From Rhodococcus sp. ARC_M5 (GTDB lineage: Bacteria > Actinomycetota > Actinomycetes > Mycobacteriales > Mycobacteriaceae): a stretch of 64,000 nucleotides of DNA. The notes beneath the pieces are model-generated. The model was not told the DNA's origin. It saw nothing but the letters and a program-made list of their open reading frames with translations, and made no database searches. The stretch covers positions 248,001 through 312,000 of the forward strand of contig NZ_JALGQE010000002.1 of NCBI RefSeq assembly GCF_022810405.1, written 5' to 3'. Shown here one piece after another: positions 1-7,946 of the stretch; position 1 is the stretch's first letter; the number at the start of each line of letters is the position of its first letter. The position numbers and the translations under genes were made by a program.

Positions 1-475
1 CGGCGTCGGTCTCGCCGCGAATCAGGTCGGCCTGGGCAAGCGTCTGTTCATCTACGACTGCCCCGATCAAGGCGAGGACGGCAAGATCTTCCGCCGCCGC
101 GGCGAGGTCGTCAACCCGGTGCTCGAGACGTCCGAGATTCCGGAGACGATGCCCGATCCGGACGACGACGACGAGGGCTGCCTGTCCGTCCCTGGCGAGC
201 AGCACCCCACCGGCCGCGCCGAGTGGGCCCGCGTGACCGGTACGGACGCCAACGGCGATCCCGTGGACATCGAGGGCCGCGGCTTCTTCGCTCGGATGCT
301 TCAGCACGAGGTGGGTCATCTCGACGGGTTCCTCTACACCGACGTGCTCATCGGGCGACATGCACGCGCCGCGAAGAAGGCCATCAAGCGCGCCGGATGG
401 GGCGTGCCCGGGCTCAGTTGGACGCCCGGCACGGTGGACGACCCGTTCGGCCACGACGACGAGGACGACGACTGA
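1..475 (+). CDS. def: Peptide deformylase, 5' end missing
   Basis: Removes the N-formyl group from nascent proteins in the cytoplasm. The reading frame is open from base 2, so the N-terminus lies outside the window. The three family motifs are visible in order: [10 protein letters not shown] at the left edge, EGCLSVPG near base 175, and QHEVGHLDG near base 302, whose two His and Glu with the Cys of motif 2 form the metal site. The third motif has Gly where many deformylases have Asp (HExDH), so it reads HEVGH. The C-terminus is a strongly acidic tail, GHDDEDDD. The acetyltransferase gene follows within about 10 bases, which suggests an operon, as at the mycobacterial Rv0429c-Rv0427c locus. 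Family assignment is secure. Confidence 0.95.
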   Translation, partial: GVGLAANQVGLGKRLFIYDCPDQGEDGKIFRRRGEVVNPVLETSEIPETMPDPDDDDEGCLSVPGEQHPTGRAEWARVTGTDANGDPVDIEGRGFFARMLQHEVGHLDGFLYTDVLIGRHARAAKKAIKRAGWGVPGLSWTPGTVDDPFGHDDEDDD

Positions 476-483
476 CCGTCCCG

Positions 484-1443
484 GTGGGTGCGCGGGTGAT
501 GCTGCGCTACCGGTTGCCACCCGGCCACACCCACCCGATGACGGACGTGATCGGCGAACTGGTGTCGGCCGACGCCGATGCAGTCTCGGTGCGCGGTAGG
601 GACGGCGCACTGGTGCAGGTCGCAGCCGAACGAGTCGTGGCGCTGAAACCCCTGGGCCCCAAACCGATCCGCACCTCGGAGATTCGCTCCCTCGAGGCTG
701 CCGCTGCCGATGGTTGGCCGGGCGTCGAGCGGCAATGGCTGGACGGTTGGCAACTGCGGTTCGGTCACGGGTTCACCGGACGCGCCAACTCGGCGATACC
801 GCTCGAGCCCGGAGCGTCGATGACGGCCGAGACTCTTACACAGATCATCGACCGATACGCCGCTCACGGACTACCCCCGACGCTTTCCCTCCCTGACCGC
901 CTTGGCAGCGCCCCGGCGGGGTGGCGGACGTACAACGAAACCGCCGTCATGGCTGCAGATATCTCGAATCTTGTTCTGCGAGAAGGCGAATCGGCCATCG
1001 ACGTGACCGCGCAGCCGACAGAGGAGTGGCTGACTTCCCTGCGCTACCAGGGCCGCGAGGCACCCGAGGGTGCAGCGGAGGTGGCATCCGCAATCCGGGG
1101 CGGCACCCTCGGTTTCGGCATGATCGGCGCGCGCTCGTCGTCGGCAGCCGCCGTCGGTCGCGCAGCCGTCACCACCGCCCCGGACGGTCGATGCTGGGTG
1201 GGATTGACCTCGCTCTGGGTCTCTCCCGAGCATCGCCGCAACGGCCTCGGCACCCTGATGTGCGGAGAACTGGTGCGCTGGGGACGCGAGCACAGCGCGA
1301 CGCACGCCTATCTGCAGGTAGCCGTCGACAACACCGAAGCCGTTGCCCTGTATCGGGATCTGGGTTTCGTCGACCATCATCACTATCGCTATGCCCGACC
1401 CGAGAACGCGATCGGTCCGAACCCTGTCGGGGGCATTCGATAG
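484..1443 (+). CDS. GNAT family N-acetyltransferase (Rv0428c-like)
   Basis: Predicted cytoplasmic acetyl-CoA-dependent acetyltransferase of about 319 residues; the substrate is unknown. The N-terminal 60 residues look like a small beta domain (VGARVMLRYRLPPG, then VSVRGRDGALVQVAAERVVAL). The C-terminal third carries the GNAT core: LTSLWVSPEHRRNGLGTLM (acetyl-CoA loop R-x-x-G-x-G type) followed by AVDNTEAVALYRDLGF. The frame is open further upstream across def, but the protein-like sequence begins at GTG 484. ATG 499 and CTG 472 are alternatives, and no clear ribosome site decides between them. It lies between def and xthA, the same order as the mycobacterial locus, so co-transcription is likely. 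Confidence 0.85.
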   Translation: MGARVMLRYRLPPGHTHPMTDVIGELVSADADAVSVRGRDGALVQVAAERVVALKPLGPKPIRTSEIRSLEAAAADGWPGVERQWLDGWQLRFGHGFTGRANSAIPLEPGASMTAETLTQIIDRYAAHGLPPTLSLPDRLGSAPAGWRTYNETAVMAADISNLVLREGESAIDVTAQPTEEWLTSLRYQGREAPEGAAEVASAIRGGTLGFGMIGARSSSAAAVGRAAVTTAPDGRCWVGLTSLWVSPEHRRNGLGTLMCGELVRWGREHSATHAYLQVAVDNTEAVALYRDLGFVDHHHYRYARPENAIGPNPVGGIR

Positions 1444-1454
1444 GGTTCCTTCCC

Positions 1455-2255
1455 GTGCGCTTGGCTACTTGGAATGTGAACTCCGTCCGCTCTCGTCAGG
1501 ATCGAATCGTCGATTGGCTGCAGCGATCCGATGTCGATGTCCTGGCGATGCAGGAAACCAAGTGCAAGGACGCACAGTTTCCGTACGAGCGGTTCACCGA
1601 TATCGGGTACGAGGTCGCCCACGTCGGGCTGAGTCAGTGGAACGGCGTCGCGATCGCGTCGCGCGTCGGCCTGGACGACGTGCAGGTCGGCTTCGAAGAT
1701 CAGCCCGGGTTCAGCAAGGATCCCGAGATCGATCCCGCTCAGGAGGCCCGCGCCATCGGGGCCACGTGCGACGGGGTCCGCGTCTGGAGCCTGTACGTGC
1801 CGAACGGTCGCGAGCTCGCCGATCCGCACTACACCTACAAGCTCGAGTGGCTCGCCGCGTTGAAGGCCGATGCGCAGGCGTGGGTCACCGCCGATCCGCA
1901 GGCGCAGATCGCGCTCGTGGGCGACTGGAACATCGCGCCCACCGACGACGACGTCTGGGATCCGGCGCTGTTCGAGGGCAAGACCCACACCTCACAGGCC
2001 GAGCGAGACGCCTTCACCGCGTTCGGCGATGCCGGCTTCACCGAGGTGACGCGGCAGTTCACCCCCGAGCCCAGGACGTACACCTACTGGGACTACACGC
2101 AGTTGCGGTTCCCGAAGAAGCAGGGTCTGCGCATCGACATGGCACTCACCTCTCCTGCCCTGGCGGCTCGGGTGACCGGAGCGTCGATCGACCGTGAAGA
2201 ACGCAAGGGCAAGGGCGCGAGCGATCATGCTCCGGTGATCGTGGAGATCGGCTGA
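1455..2255 (+). CDS. xthA: Exodeoxyribonuclease III
   Basis: Mg-dependent AP endonuclease and 3'-5' exonuclease for base excision repair, 266 residues. It has the full exonuclease III signature set: RLATWNVNSVRSR at the N-terminus, AMQETK (metal-binding Glu), LVGDWNIAPTDDDVWD and the C-terminal GASDHAPVIVEI containing the catalytic His. The start is GTG 1455, 12 bases after the acetyltransferase stop; no longer in-frame product makes sense because upstream residues do not fit the family. The last 31 bases overlap the convergent membrane protein gene on the other strand. Third gene of the def operon. Confidence 0.95.
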   Translation: MRLATWNVNSVRSRQDRIVDWLQRSDVDVLAMQETKCKDAQFPYERFTDIGYEVAHVGLSQWNGVAIASRVGLDDVQVGFEDQPGFSKDPEIDPAQEARAIGATCDGVRVWSLYVPNGRELADPHYTYKLEWLAALKADAQAWVTADPQAQIALVGDWNIAPTDDDVWDPALFEGKTHTSQAERDAFTAFGDAGFTEVTRQFTPEPRTYTYWDYTQLRFPKKQGLRIDMALTSPALAARVTGASIDREERKGKGASDHAPVIVEIG

Positions 2256-2821
2256 GCAGAGTCCACCGACCTGCCCGCCACCGACCTGGCGGCGAGAATC
2301 GCCCCGACCGCAATCACCAGTCCGTGCACTATCCGCACGGCCGGTGGCGTGTAGAACTGCGGCAGGAACAGCACGAACCCAGCGGCCAACACCATGGCAT
2401 AGCGGTTGCGTAGCGCGAACACCACCAGCCCGACGGCGATCAGCACGAGTCCGAGCCCGAACATGACGGACTGCACGAGCGAGTATCGAATGGGGTCGGC
2501 CAGCTCGATCAGGCCCGGGTTCGAGGTCTGCGCGGCCTCGACACCGAGCGCATGCAGCGCGAAGGTTTCCGCTCCGTAGTACGGCAGTACCAACCCGACG
2601 CCGATCCAGGTGGTCACGACGGCAACATCGGACCGTCGACCCGCGTAGAGGACGAGGAGCCCGAGCGCGATGAATCCGAGCATGGCGAAGGTATGGGCGA
2701 GCACCCAGTTCGAGGATGCGAAGGCGTCGACCCCCGCGCTGCCCACCTCGTCCGAGTAAGGGCGCAGTACGGGATACGCGGCGAACATGACGCCGACGAA
2801 CAGATACAGGGCTGTACGCAT
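2225..2821 (-). CDS. Hypothetical integral membrane protein
   Basis: A 198-residue protein of unknown function, predicted to have about six hydrophobic helices (for example YLFVGVMFAAYPVL, TFAMLGFIALGLLVLYA, WIGVGLVLPYYG, VMFGLGLVLIAVGLVVFAL, MVLAAGFVLFLPQF, HGLVIAVGAILAA). The start was placed at ATG 2821, immediately before the first helix. The frame stays open upstream, but that part is Arg/Cys-rich and not protein-like. It converges on xthA with a 31-base overlap. I recognise no family. Confidence 0.7.
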   Translation of the reverse strand: MRTALYLFVGVMFAAYPVLRPYSDEVGSAGVDAFASSNWVLAHTFAMLGFIALGLLVLYAGRRSDVAVVTTWIGVGLVLPYYGAETFALHALGVEAAQTSNPGLIELADPIRYSLVQSVMFGLGLVLIAVGLVVFALRNRYAMVLAAGFVLFLPQFYTPPAVRIVHGLVIAVGAILAARSVAGRSVDSAQPISTITGA

Positions 2822-2907
2822 CGGGAGACACCACACCTTTCGAGAGCGACGCTCTCTACAGGAAGCAGTATTCACCCGATGGGTCGACAGCGCAAGAGCA
2901 CTGCTCT

Positions 2908-3261
2908 CTATTGGACGATCAGATCCAGAAATTCCTCGTGATGCGCCACATATCGCCGGACATAGGTGCAGATCGGAACGATGCGCCACTGTCGATCGCG
3001 CGCAGTGTTCAGCGACGCCCGCACCAATACGCCGGCCCACCCGCGGTCGCCGTACTCCTCCTTGACGACGGTATGCATGAGCGCGACAACGGGGCCCACG
3101 CCGCCGTCGTCACCCTCACCGAAGCGGTACCCGAGAATGCCGACGAGTTCGTCGTCGACGAAGAGGTCGAACCTGTTGTGATCGACGTCGTCCTCGATAC
3201 GAACGACGGGGCGATCGAGCGGCGCCGTCTCACGCGTCCGCCTGGGAAGAATGTGACTCAT
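2908..3261 (-). CDS. Small GNAT-like acetyltransferase (YjdJ/Acetyltransf_CG type), paralogue 1
   Basis: About 117 residues in the short GCN5-related fold that lacks a full-length GNAT domain. The pattern is HNRFDLFVDDELVGILGY, then MHTVVKEEYGDRGWAGVLV (acetyl-CoA loop), then ARDRQWRIVPICTYVRRY and a terminal HHEEFLDLIV, matching the family's C-x-Y-V...HPEYxDLV ending. The substrate is unknown. ATG 3261 was chosen; an in-frame ATG at 3288 would add nine residues, and neither has a clear ribosome site. A close paralogue lies 130 bases away on the same strand, so this is a local duplication. The start codon sits inside an inverted repeat, GTGAC-tcat-GTCAC (3253-3266). Confidence 0.75.
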   Translation of the reverse strand: MSHILPRRTRETAPLDRPVVRIEDDVDHNRFDLFVDDELVGILGYRFGEGDDGGVGPVVALMHTVVKEEYGDRGWAGVLVRASLNTARDRQWRIVPICTYVRRYVAHHEEFLDLIVQ

Positions 3262-3266
3262 GTCAC
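3253..3266. promoter_or_regulatory. Inverted repeat GTGAC-N4-GTCAC over a start codon
   Basis: GTGAC (3253-3257) and GTCAC (3262-3266) are separated by four bases and overlap the ATG of the first small acetyltransferase. The heptamer ATGTGAC recurs at 3251, 3287, 3334 and 3766, that is, in front of both paralogous genes. This could be an operator, but no regulator is encoded next to it. Confidence 0.3.
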
Positions 3267-3392
3267 TTATGAGACCAGTGTTGTCCATGTGACGCGAGAC
3301 GAGTGCATCGATCGTCGCCGAGTCGTGCCCTTAATGTGACCAGCCTTGATGGAACCGGCCCTACTCGTGACCGAGCGATGTCGTCAGGGATG

Positions 3393-3719
3393 TCAGAGCG
3401 CGACGAGCATGTCGTTGTACTCCGGATTGGCCGCGGCGAAGCGCTGCACGTAGGTGCAGACCGGCTTGACCTTCCAGCCGTAGGAGCGAGCGCTGTCGAG
3501 TGCGCGACGCACCAGAATGCCGGCCAGCCCTTGGTGGCCGAAGTCCTCGGTGACGACCGTGTGCATGAAGGACACGACATGGGTGCGCGTTGCGCGCGTG
3601 CCGTTTCCCTCCACCTCGTAGAACCCGACGATCCCGACGAGATCGCCGTTCAATCGGAGCTCGAAACGGTTCTGGTCCTTGTTGATCGAGACATCAGCGC
3701 TAGGAGAGCTTGCAAGCAT
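3393..3719 (-). CDS. Small GNAT-like acetyltransferase (YjdJ/Acetyltransf_CG type), paralogue 2
   Basis: A 108-residue protein with the same plan as its neighbour: QNRFELRLNGDLVGIVGFYE, MHTVVTEDFGHQGLAGILV as the acetyl-CoA loop, ALDSARSYGWKVKPVCTYV, and NPEYNDMLVAL at the end. It keeps the family's NPEY/HPEY ending, which the other copy has changed to HHEEF. The start at ATG 3719 is decided by a strong ribosome site, AAGGAGG on the minus strand (3726-3732), at good spacing. Function is unknown beyond acetyl-CoA binding by family. The two copies differ enough that the duplication is not recent. Confidence 0.8.
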   Translation of the reverse strand: MLASSPSADVSINKDQNRFELRLNGDLVGIVGFYEVEGNGTRATRTHVVSFMHTVVTEDFGHQGLAGILVRRALDSARSYGWKVKPVCTYVQRFAAANPEYNDMLVAL

Positions 3720-3822
3720 GGGACGCCTCCTTCGCTGTGTGTGGAGTGATGAACGAATGAAATCGATGTGACGTGCACCACTATTAAACATGCGCGCGGT
3801 GGCTCTGTCACCTTTTCTACCA

Positions 3823-3848
3823 ACAAACCTTCGGATGCGTAGGTTTGT
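3823..3848. repeat. Inverted repeat ACAAACCT-N10-AGGTTTGT
   Basis: Eight-base perfect arms at 3823-3830 and 3841-3848 with a ten-base loop lie in the 290-base space between the divergent acetyltransferase (3719) and thiD (4011). This could be a regulator site or a small hairpin. There is no poly-T tract, so it is not an intrinsic terminator. Confidence 0.3.
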
Positions 3849-4010
3849 CCGTCGAACACGACACGAATGCTGGTACGGATCATAAGCGTCCCTGTTCGCC
3901 GTTGTGATACAACAACATTCAAGACCGGCCCATGTTTTCTCCGCGTCTTCGACAATCCGATCAACCTGCCGAGACCACCGTCCCCCTGCCCGCCGGTACT
4001 GTCTTCTCTC

Positions 4011-4865
4011 GTGAAGTTCCTACCGCTCACGCCCAACGGCGAGACTCCTGTCCGCGCGCTGACCATCGCCGGAACCGACTCCGGCGGCGGTGCCGGAATC
4101 CAGGCGGACAGTCGGACGATGGCGCTGCTCGGTGTCCACGCGTGCGTTGCCGTCGCCGCGGTCACGGTCCAGAACACCGTCGGCGTGACGGGCTTCCACG
4201 AGATCCCGCCGGACGTCGTCGCAGCGCAGGTTCGCTCGGTGGTGTCCGATATCGGTGTCGGCGCAGCGAAGACCGGAATGCTGGCCTCCACCGCGATCAT
4301 CGAGGCGGTCACCGCCGTCTGCACCGAGGTGGGCATCGGGCGGGATCAGCCGGTCCCTCTGGTGGTCGATCCGGTGTGCGCGTCGATGCACGGCGATCCA
4401 CTACTGCACGCCGAAGCCCTCGACGCCATCCGCCACACCCTGTTTCCCATCGCCTCGCTGGTGACCCCCAACCTCGACGAGATTCGGCTCATCACCGGCA
4501 TCGACGTGGTCGACGACTCCACCGCGCGCCGCGCCGCCGAGGCCCTACACGGGTTGGGCGCGCAGTGGGCCCTGGTCAAGGGCGGTCACCTGAGAACATC
4601 CACACACAGCACCGACCTGCTGTTCGACGGCGACACATTCCTCGAGTTCACCAGCGAGCGCATCGCCACCGGCAACGATCACGGCGGCGGCGACACCCTG
4701 GCCGCATCGATCGCCTCGGCGCTGGCACACGGATACTCCATGCCCGACGCGGTGGCGTTCGGCAAGGAATGGGTCACCCGATGCCTTGCCGCGTCCTACG
4801 ACCTGGGCGCGGGCCACGGCCCGGTGTCACCGCTGTGGCGACTGCACGAGTCGGAGGATGCGTAG
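4011..4865 (+). CDS. thiD: Hydroxymethylpyrimidine/phosphomethylpyrimidine kinase
   Basis: Phosphorylates HMP and HMP-phosphate to HMP-pyrophosphate for thiamine synthesis; 284 residues, a normal ThiD length. Ribokinase-fold signatures are ALTIAGTDSGGGAGIQAD near the N-terminus, GAAKTGMLAS, VVDPVCASMHGDPLL and the C-terminal anion-hole region ATGNDHGGGDTLAASIASAL. The start at GTG 4011 gives a VKFLPLTPNGETP leader, which resembles mycobacterial ThiD; an upstream extension is open but not protein-like. No riboswitch was seen directly upstream. Its last 39 bases overlap the convergent cyclase gene. The rest of the pathway (thiO, thiS, thiG, thiE) lies about 5 kb away. Confidence 0.93.
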   Translation: MKFLPLTPNGETPVRALTIAGTDSGGGAGIQADSRTMALLGVHACVAVAAVTVQNTVGVTGFHEIPPDVVAAQVRSVVSDIGVGAAKTGMLASTAIIEAVTAVCTEVGIGRDQPVPLVVDPVCASMHGDPLLHAEALDAIRHTLFPIASLVTPNLDEIRLITGIDVVDDSTARRAAEALHGLGAQWALVKGGHLRTSTHSTDLLFDGDTFLEFTSERIATGNDHGGGDTLAASIASALAHGYSMPDAVAFGKEWVTRCLAASYDLGAGHGPVSPLWRLHESEDA

Positions 4866-5648
4866 GTCGTCGGGTGCGCCCTTGATCTTCGGGGCGAAGA
4901 AGCTGCGGCGATAGGGCTTGGAGACCACGCGCAACGCGTCGAGCACCTCCGGTGACACTGCGTCCAGTGCGGCGGCGGAGATCATGATGTTGCCGTTCCC
5001 GCCGGTCTGCATCACGCGGGCGGCGACGGTGACATCGACGCCCAGCCAGTCCGAACCGACCTGGCGCGGACTGCCGGTGTGAATACCGACCCGCATCGTC
5101 GGGGTGTAGCCGTCGACGTTCACGCCGGTCAGTGCTTCTCGTGCCGCGAACACGGCTTCGACGGCCTTGCCCGAATCGGCGAAGACGGCCATGATGCCGT
5201 CGCCCAGTCTCTTGACGACGTGCCCGCCGCGGACCGTGACCTCGGGTTCGACGGCTTTGGAGACCCTGCGGAGCAGCGTCAGGGTGGCGGTATCCCCCGC
5301 GCGGAGCGACCACGACGAGAATCCGACGAGGTCCGTGAAGACGATGGTGACGTCGCGTTCGCCGCGACCTCGCCCTGCGCGTTCGAGAATCGCCTGCCAC
5401 AGCTGCAGAGCCCCGAGTCCCACTTCGCGGGATGCGCCCGGTTCGTCGTCGAGTCCGTTCGCAGCCAGGAATCGGTCTGCGACGCGGGCAACGGCCAGTG
5501 CCCGTCCGGGACCGTCGATCGACAGGGGATCACCGAACGTGGGGTCACCGGGTAAGGCGCGACGCACACGCCGAACCGCCCCGACCACCGTGGGCGCTCG
5601 GTTGGTGGTGCGGACCCACTTCACCACCGAATCGACGACTGCGTTCAC
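4827..5648 (-). CDS. Class III adenylate/guanylate cyclase domain protein
   Basis: A 273-residue protein without membrane helices. An N-terminal region of about 95 residues of unknown fold is followed by a class III nucleotidyl cyclase domain: DVTIVFTDLVGFSSWS carries the first metal Asp, HVVKRLGDGIMAVF the second, and GVDVTVAARVM the transition-state Asn/Arg region, here V-T-V-A-A-R with no obvious Asn at the usual place. The substrate (ATP or GTP) cannot be decided by eye. The N-terminal segment resembles those of soluble mycobacterial cyclases next to thiD. The altered N-x-x-x-R motif may mean low activity. Confidence 0.85.
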   Translation of the reverse strand: MNAVVDSVVKWVRTTNRAPTVVGAVRRVRRALPGDPTFGDPLSIDGPGRALAVARVADRFLAANGLDDEPGASREVGLGALQLWQAILERAGRGRGERDVTIVFTDLVGFSSWSLRAGDTATLTLLRRVSKAVEPEVTVRGGHVVKRLGDGIMAVFADSGKAVEAVFAAREALTGVNVDGYTPTMRVGIHTGSPRQVGSDWLGVDVTVAARVMQTGGNGNIMISAAALDAVSPEVLDALRVVSKPYRRSFFAPKIKGAPDDLRILRLVQSPQR

Positions 5649-5685
5649 AACATCGAGCGTAACCCACGGTTACACATACTTACCC

Positions 5686-7143
5686 TCATCCTTCGGCACG
5701 TGCGGCCTCGCGCTCGGCTCCGACCGGTACCCCGTTGGGGCCCTCCACCGACTGCGCGTAGACGCCGATTCCGTAGGCAACCGCCGCGCCGTTCTTCGCC
5801 AGTGCGGCGCGGTCGACGTTCGCCAAGGTGTCCTGGTCGGTGTGGTAGTTCTCGTCGAACGTCTGATCCGCGGTGCCGCCCCACTTCTCGGCCTGCTCGG
5901 CAGTCTTGTTCTCGTCCGCGCCACTGAAGACGCCACCGGCCGGGATTCCGACCTCGATGAACGGGCCGTAATCCGATCGGCCGTCGAAATCGGTTCCGTC
6001 GACGGCGGTGCCCTCGTCGGCCAGTCGCTCGACGAAGGTCCGCTCGATGGCGTCGGATCCGGCCGGTCCGGCGGGCTCACCCACCTGGTCGGAGTCATCT
6101 CCGTCGTAGGCGAGGTAGCCGGCGTTGTGTGAGCCGATCATGTCGAAGTTCAAGTACAGCGCGATGTTTCGCTTGTCCTCGTCGGACAGGCCCTCGACGT
6201 ACTTCGTGGAACCGACGAGACCGTTCTCCTCGGCACCCCAGAACGCGAAGCGCACCGCATTGGTGACCTCGGGTGCACTACCCATCTGCAGTGCGGTTTC
6301 CAGCACTGCCGCTGTGCCGGTGCCGTTGTCGTTGATGCCGGGGCCTTCGGGGACGCTGTCGAGGTGCGCGCCGGTGACCACCACGTTCTCGGTCGACCCG
6401 GTGGTGGTCTGCGCAATGATGTTGCGGCTCATGGTCGTGTCGGTTTCGGTCACCAGGGTCAGCGTCACCTCGGGTGCGGCGAGAACGGTCGCACCGTCCT
6501 CCTGACTCACGCCGCCGGTCGGAATCTGTGCGGTCTCGGCATCACCGAGCGTCCCCGAATCGAGCGGACCCGGTTCGTTGTTGACGATGATCGCCGCGGC
6601 CGCACCCAGTTCTGCTGCGACGGTTTGCTTCACACCGAACGGGCACACGCCGCGCGGAACCACCGCAACGGCTCCGGCCAGGTCGAGGCCGGCGTAATCG
6701 GTTGCCTCACAGCCGTCTGCACCGGCGGGAGCACCGACGACGCGTGCGGTGATCCCCTCAGCGGTGGTGGTGGGTGAGTAACTGAGCGCGAACACCGGGA
6801 TCTCGGTGCCCGCCAGAGACAGAGTTTGGGTCTGCGCCTCGAAGGTCTCGAACTCGAATTCCGGGGTGGTGACCTCGAACCCGGCCGATTCGAGTTGTGA
6901 GACAACGTAATCGACGCTCGCGTCGTATCCGGCGGTGCCGGCGGCGCGGTTGCCGTCGTGTTCGGCGGCAATGCTCTCGAGCTCTTCAAGGTGGCCCACC
7001 AAGGCTTCCTCGGTGACCGCGGCAGACAGGCCCTGCCCGTCGGGTGTCGCGAAAACTCTGGCCGGTTCCTCGTCCGAGGTGGACGAGCAACCGGCCAGAA
7101 TCAAGACAGTGACGGCGCTACCTGCAAGCAAGGAAATCCGCAT
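5686..7143 (-). CDS. Secreted M28 family aminopeptidase lipoprotein (LpqL-like)
   Basis: A 485-residue lipoprotein predicted to be anchored outside the membrane. The signal peptide MRISLLAGSAVTVLILAGC ends in a lipobox, L-A-G-C. A protease-associated (PA) domain spans about residues 140-240 (AVAVVPRGVCPFGVKQ, AAIIVNNEPG). The Zn-peptidase domain follows: VVTGAHLDSVPEGPGIND with the first His/Asp, FAFWGAEENGLVGS with the Glu pair, LNFDMIGS and DGRSDYGPF. ATG 7143 was chosen; ATG 7155 would add MVSA. The homologue in mycobacteria (LpqL) sits in the same neighbourhood near thiG. The likely role is extracellular peptide trimming. Confidence 0.9.
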   Translation of the reverse strand: MRISLLAGSAVTVLILAGCSSTSDEEPARVFATPDGQGLSAAVTEEALVGHLEELESIAAEHDGNRAAGTAGYDASVDYVVSQLESAGFEVTTPEFEFETFEAQTQTLSLAGTEIPVFALSYSPTTTAEGITARVVGAPAGADGCEATDYAGLDLAGAVAVVPRGVCPFGVKQTVAAELGAAAAIIVNNEPGPLDSGTLGDAETAQIPTGGVSQEDGATVLAAPEVTLTLVTETDTTMSRNIIAQTTTGSTENVVVTGAHLDSVPEGPGINDNGTGTAAVLETALQMGSAPEVTNAVRFAFWGAEENGLVGSTKYVEGLSDEDKRNIALYLNFDMIGSHNAGYLAYDGDDSDQVGEPAGPAGSDAIERTFVERLADEGTAVDGTDFDGRSDYGPFIEVGIPAGGVFSGADENKTAEQAEKWGGTADQTFDENYHTDQDTLANVDRAALAKNGAAVAYGIGVYAQSVEGPNGVPVGAEREAARAEG

Positions 7144-7175
7144 AGCGGACACCATACCCAGAGAGGCCTCGCGCG

Positions 7176-7946
7176 TCAGGCGTCCCGACGATTGACGACC
7201 AACACTGCTGCGCCGAAAACCACCGCGGTGAAGACGACGAAGTAGATCAGGCTGCCGATCGGGCCCCAGTGAAAGTCGATTCCGCCGCTGGAGCCGAGGA
7301 AGTGGTTGGCATTGAGGAACGGCAGGAACGGCTGGATCTTGTCGCCTACCTTCGGGATGAGGCCGACGACGTTCTCGATGAGCAGCGGCCACAGCAGCAG
7401 CACGGCGATGGCACCGGCGGACTGTCGAATGAGCGCACCCACCGCTACTGCCAGCACGATCTGCACGAACGCCAGGATCGCCGCGCCGTAGACGACACGC
7501 CACGTGCCGTCCACATCGAAGCCGAGGAGCGCCCCGGCCTCCTCGCCTGCAATCGACTTCGCCAGGAACAGCGCGCCGAACGCCAGGACGAGAGACAGCA
7601 CCGCGCCGTACACACCGACGATGAGCGCCTTGGCACCGAGGACCGAAGCCCGGTTGGTGACCGATTGGAACGTGGTGCGGATCAGACCGAACCGGTATTC
7701 GCTGGTGACGGTCAGTGCCGCCAGGATCATCAGCACCATGATGCCCAGCCCGCCCACACCGCTGGCCACGACGTCGTAGGCGGTGGTCGGAGGTAGGCCT
7801 TCCGGCGCGTCGGGTCCGATCGCGGTCTTGGCGGCCCAACCCAGGATGGCTCCGAAGCCGAGGCCGAACACCACCACGATCGCGCTGCACCACCACGGTG
7901 ATTTGGTCGAGGTGAACTTGATTCTTTCTGCTGCCAAGACGCCCAT
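7176..7946 (-). CDS. ABC transporter permease (ABC-2 type)
   Basis: A 256-residue membrane protein with about six hydrophobic spans (SAIVVVFGLGFGAILGWA, GGLGIMVLMILAALTV, VYGAVLSLVLAFGALFLA, AAILAFVQIVLAVAVGALI, GAIAVLLLWPLLIENVVGLI, SLIYFVVFTAVVFGAAVLVV). The cytoplasmic loop TSEYRFGLIRTTFQSV is typical of ABC-2 permeases (E-Y-R-x-G-x-I-x-T). Its ATG overlaps the stop codon of the ATPase gene by one base, so the two are translationally coupled. The substrate is unknown; an exporter is more likely than an importer because no binding protein is present. Confidence 0.85.
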   Translation of the reverse strand: MGVLAAERIKFTSTKSPWWCSAIVVVFGLGFGAILGWAAKTAIGPDAPEGLPPTTAYDVVASGVGGLGIMVLMILAALTVTSEYRFGLIRTTFQSVTNRASVLGAKALIVGVYGAVLSLVLAFGALFLAKSIAGEEAGALLGFDVDGTWRVVYGAAILAFVQIVLAVAVGALIRQSAGAIAVLLLWPLLIENVVGLIPKVGDKIQPFLPFLNANHFLGSSGGIDFHWGPIGSLIYFVVFTAVVFGAAVLVVNRRDA

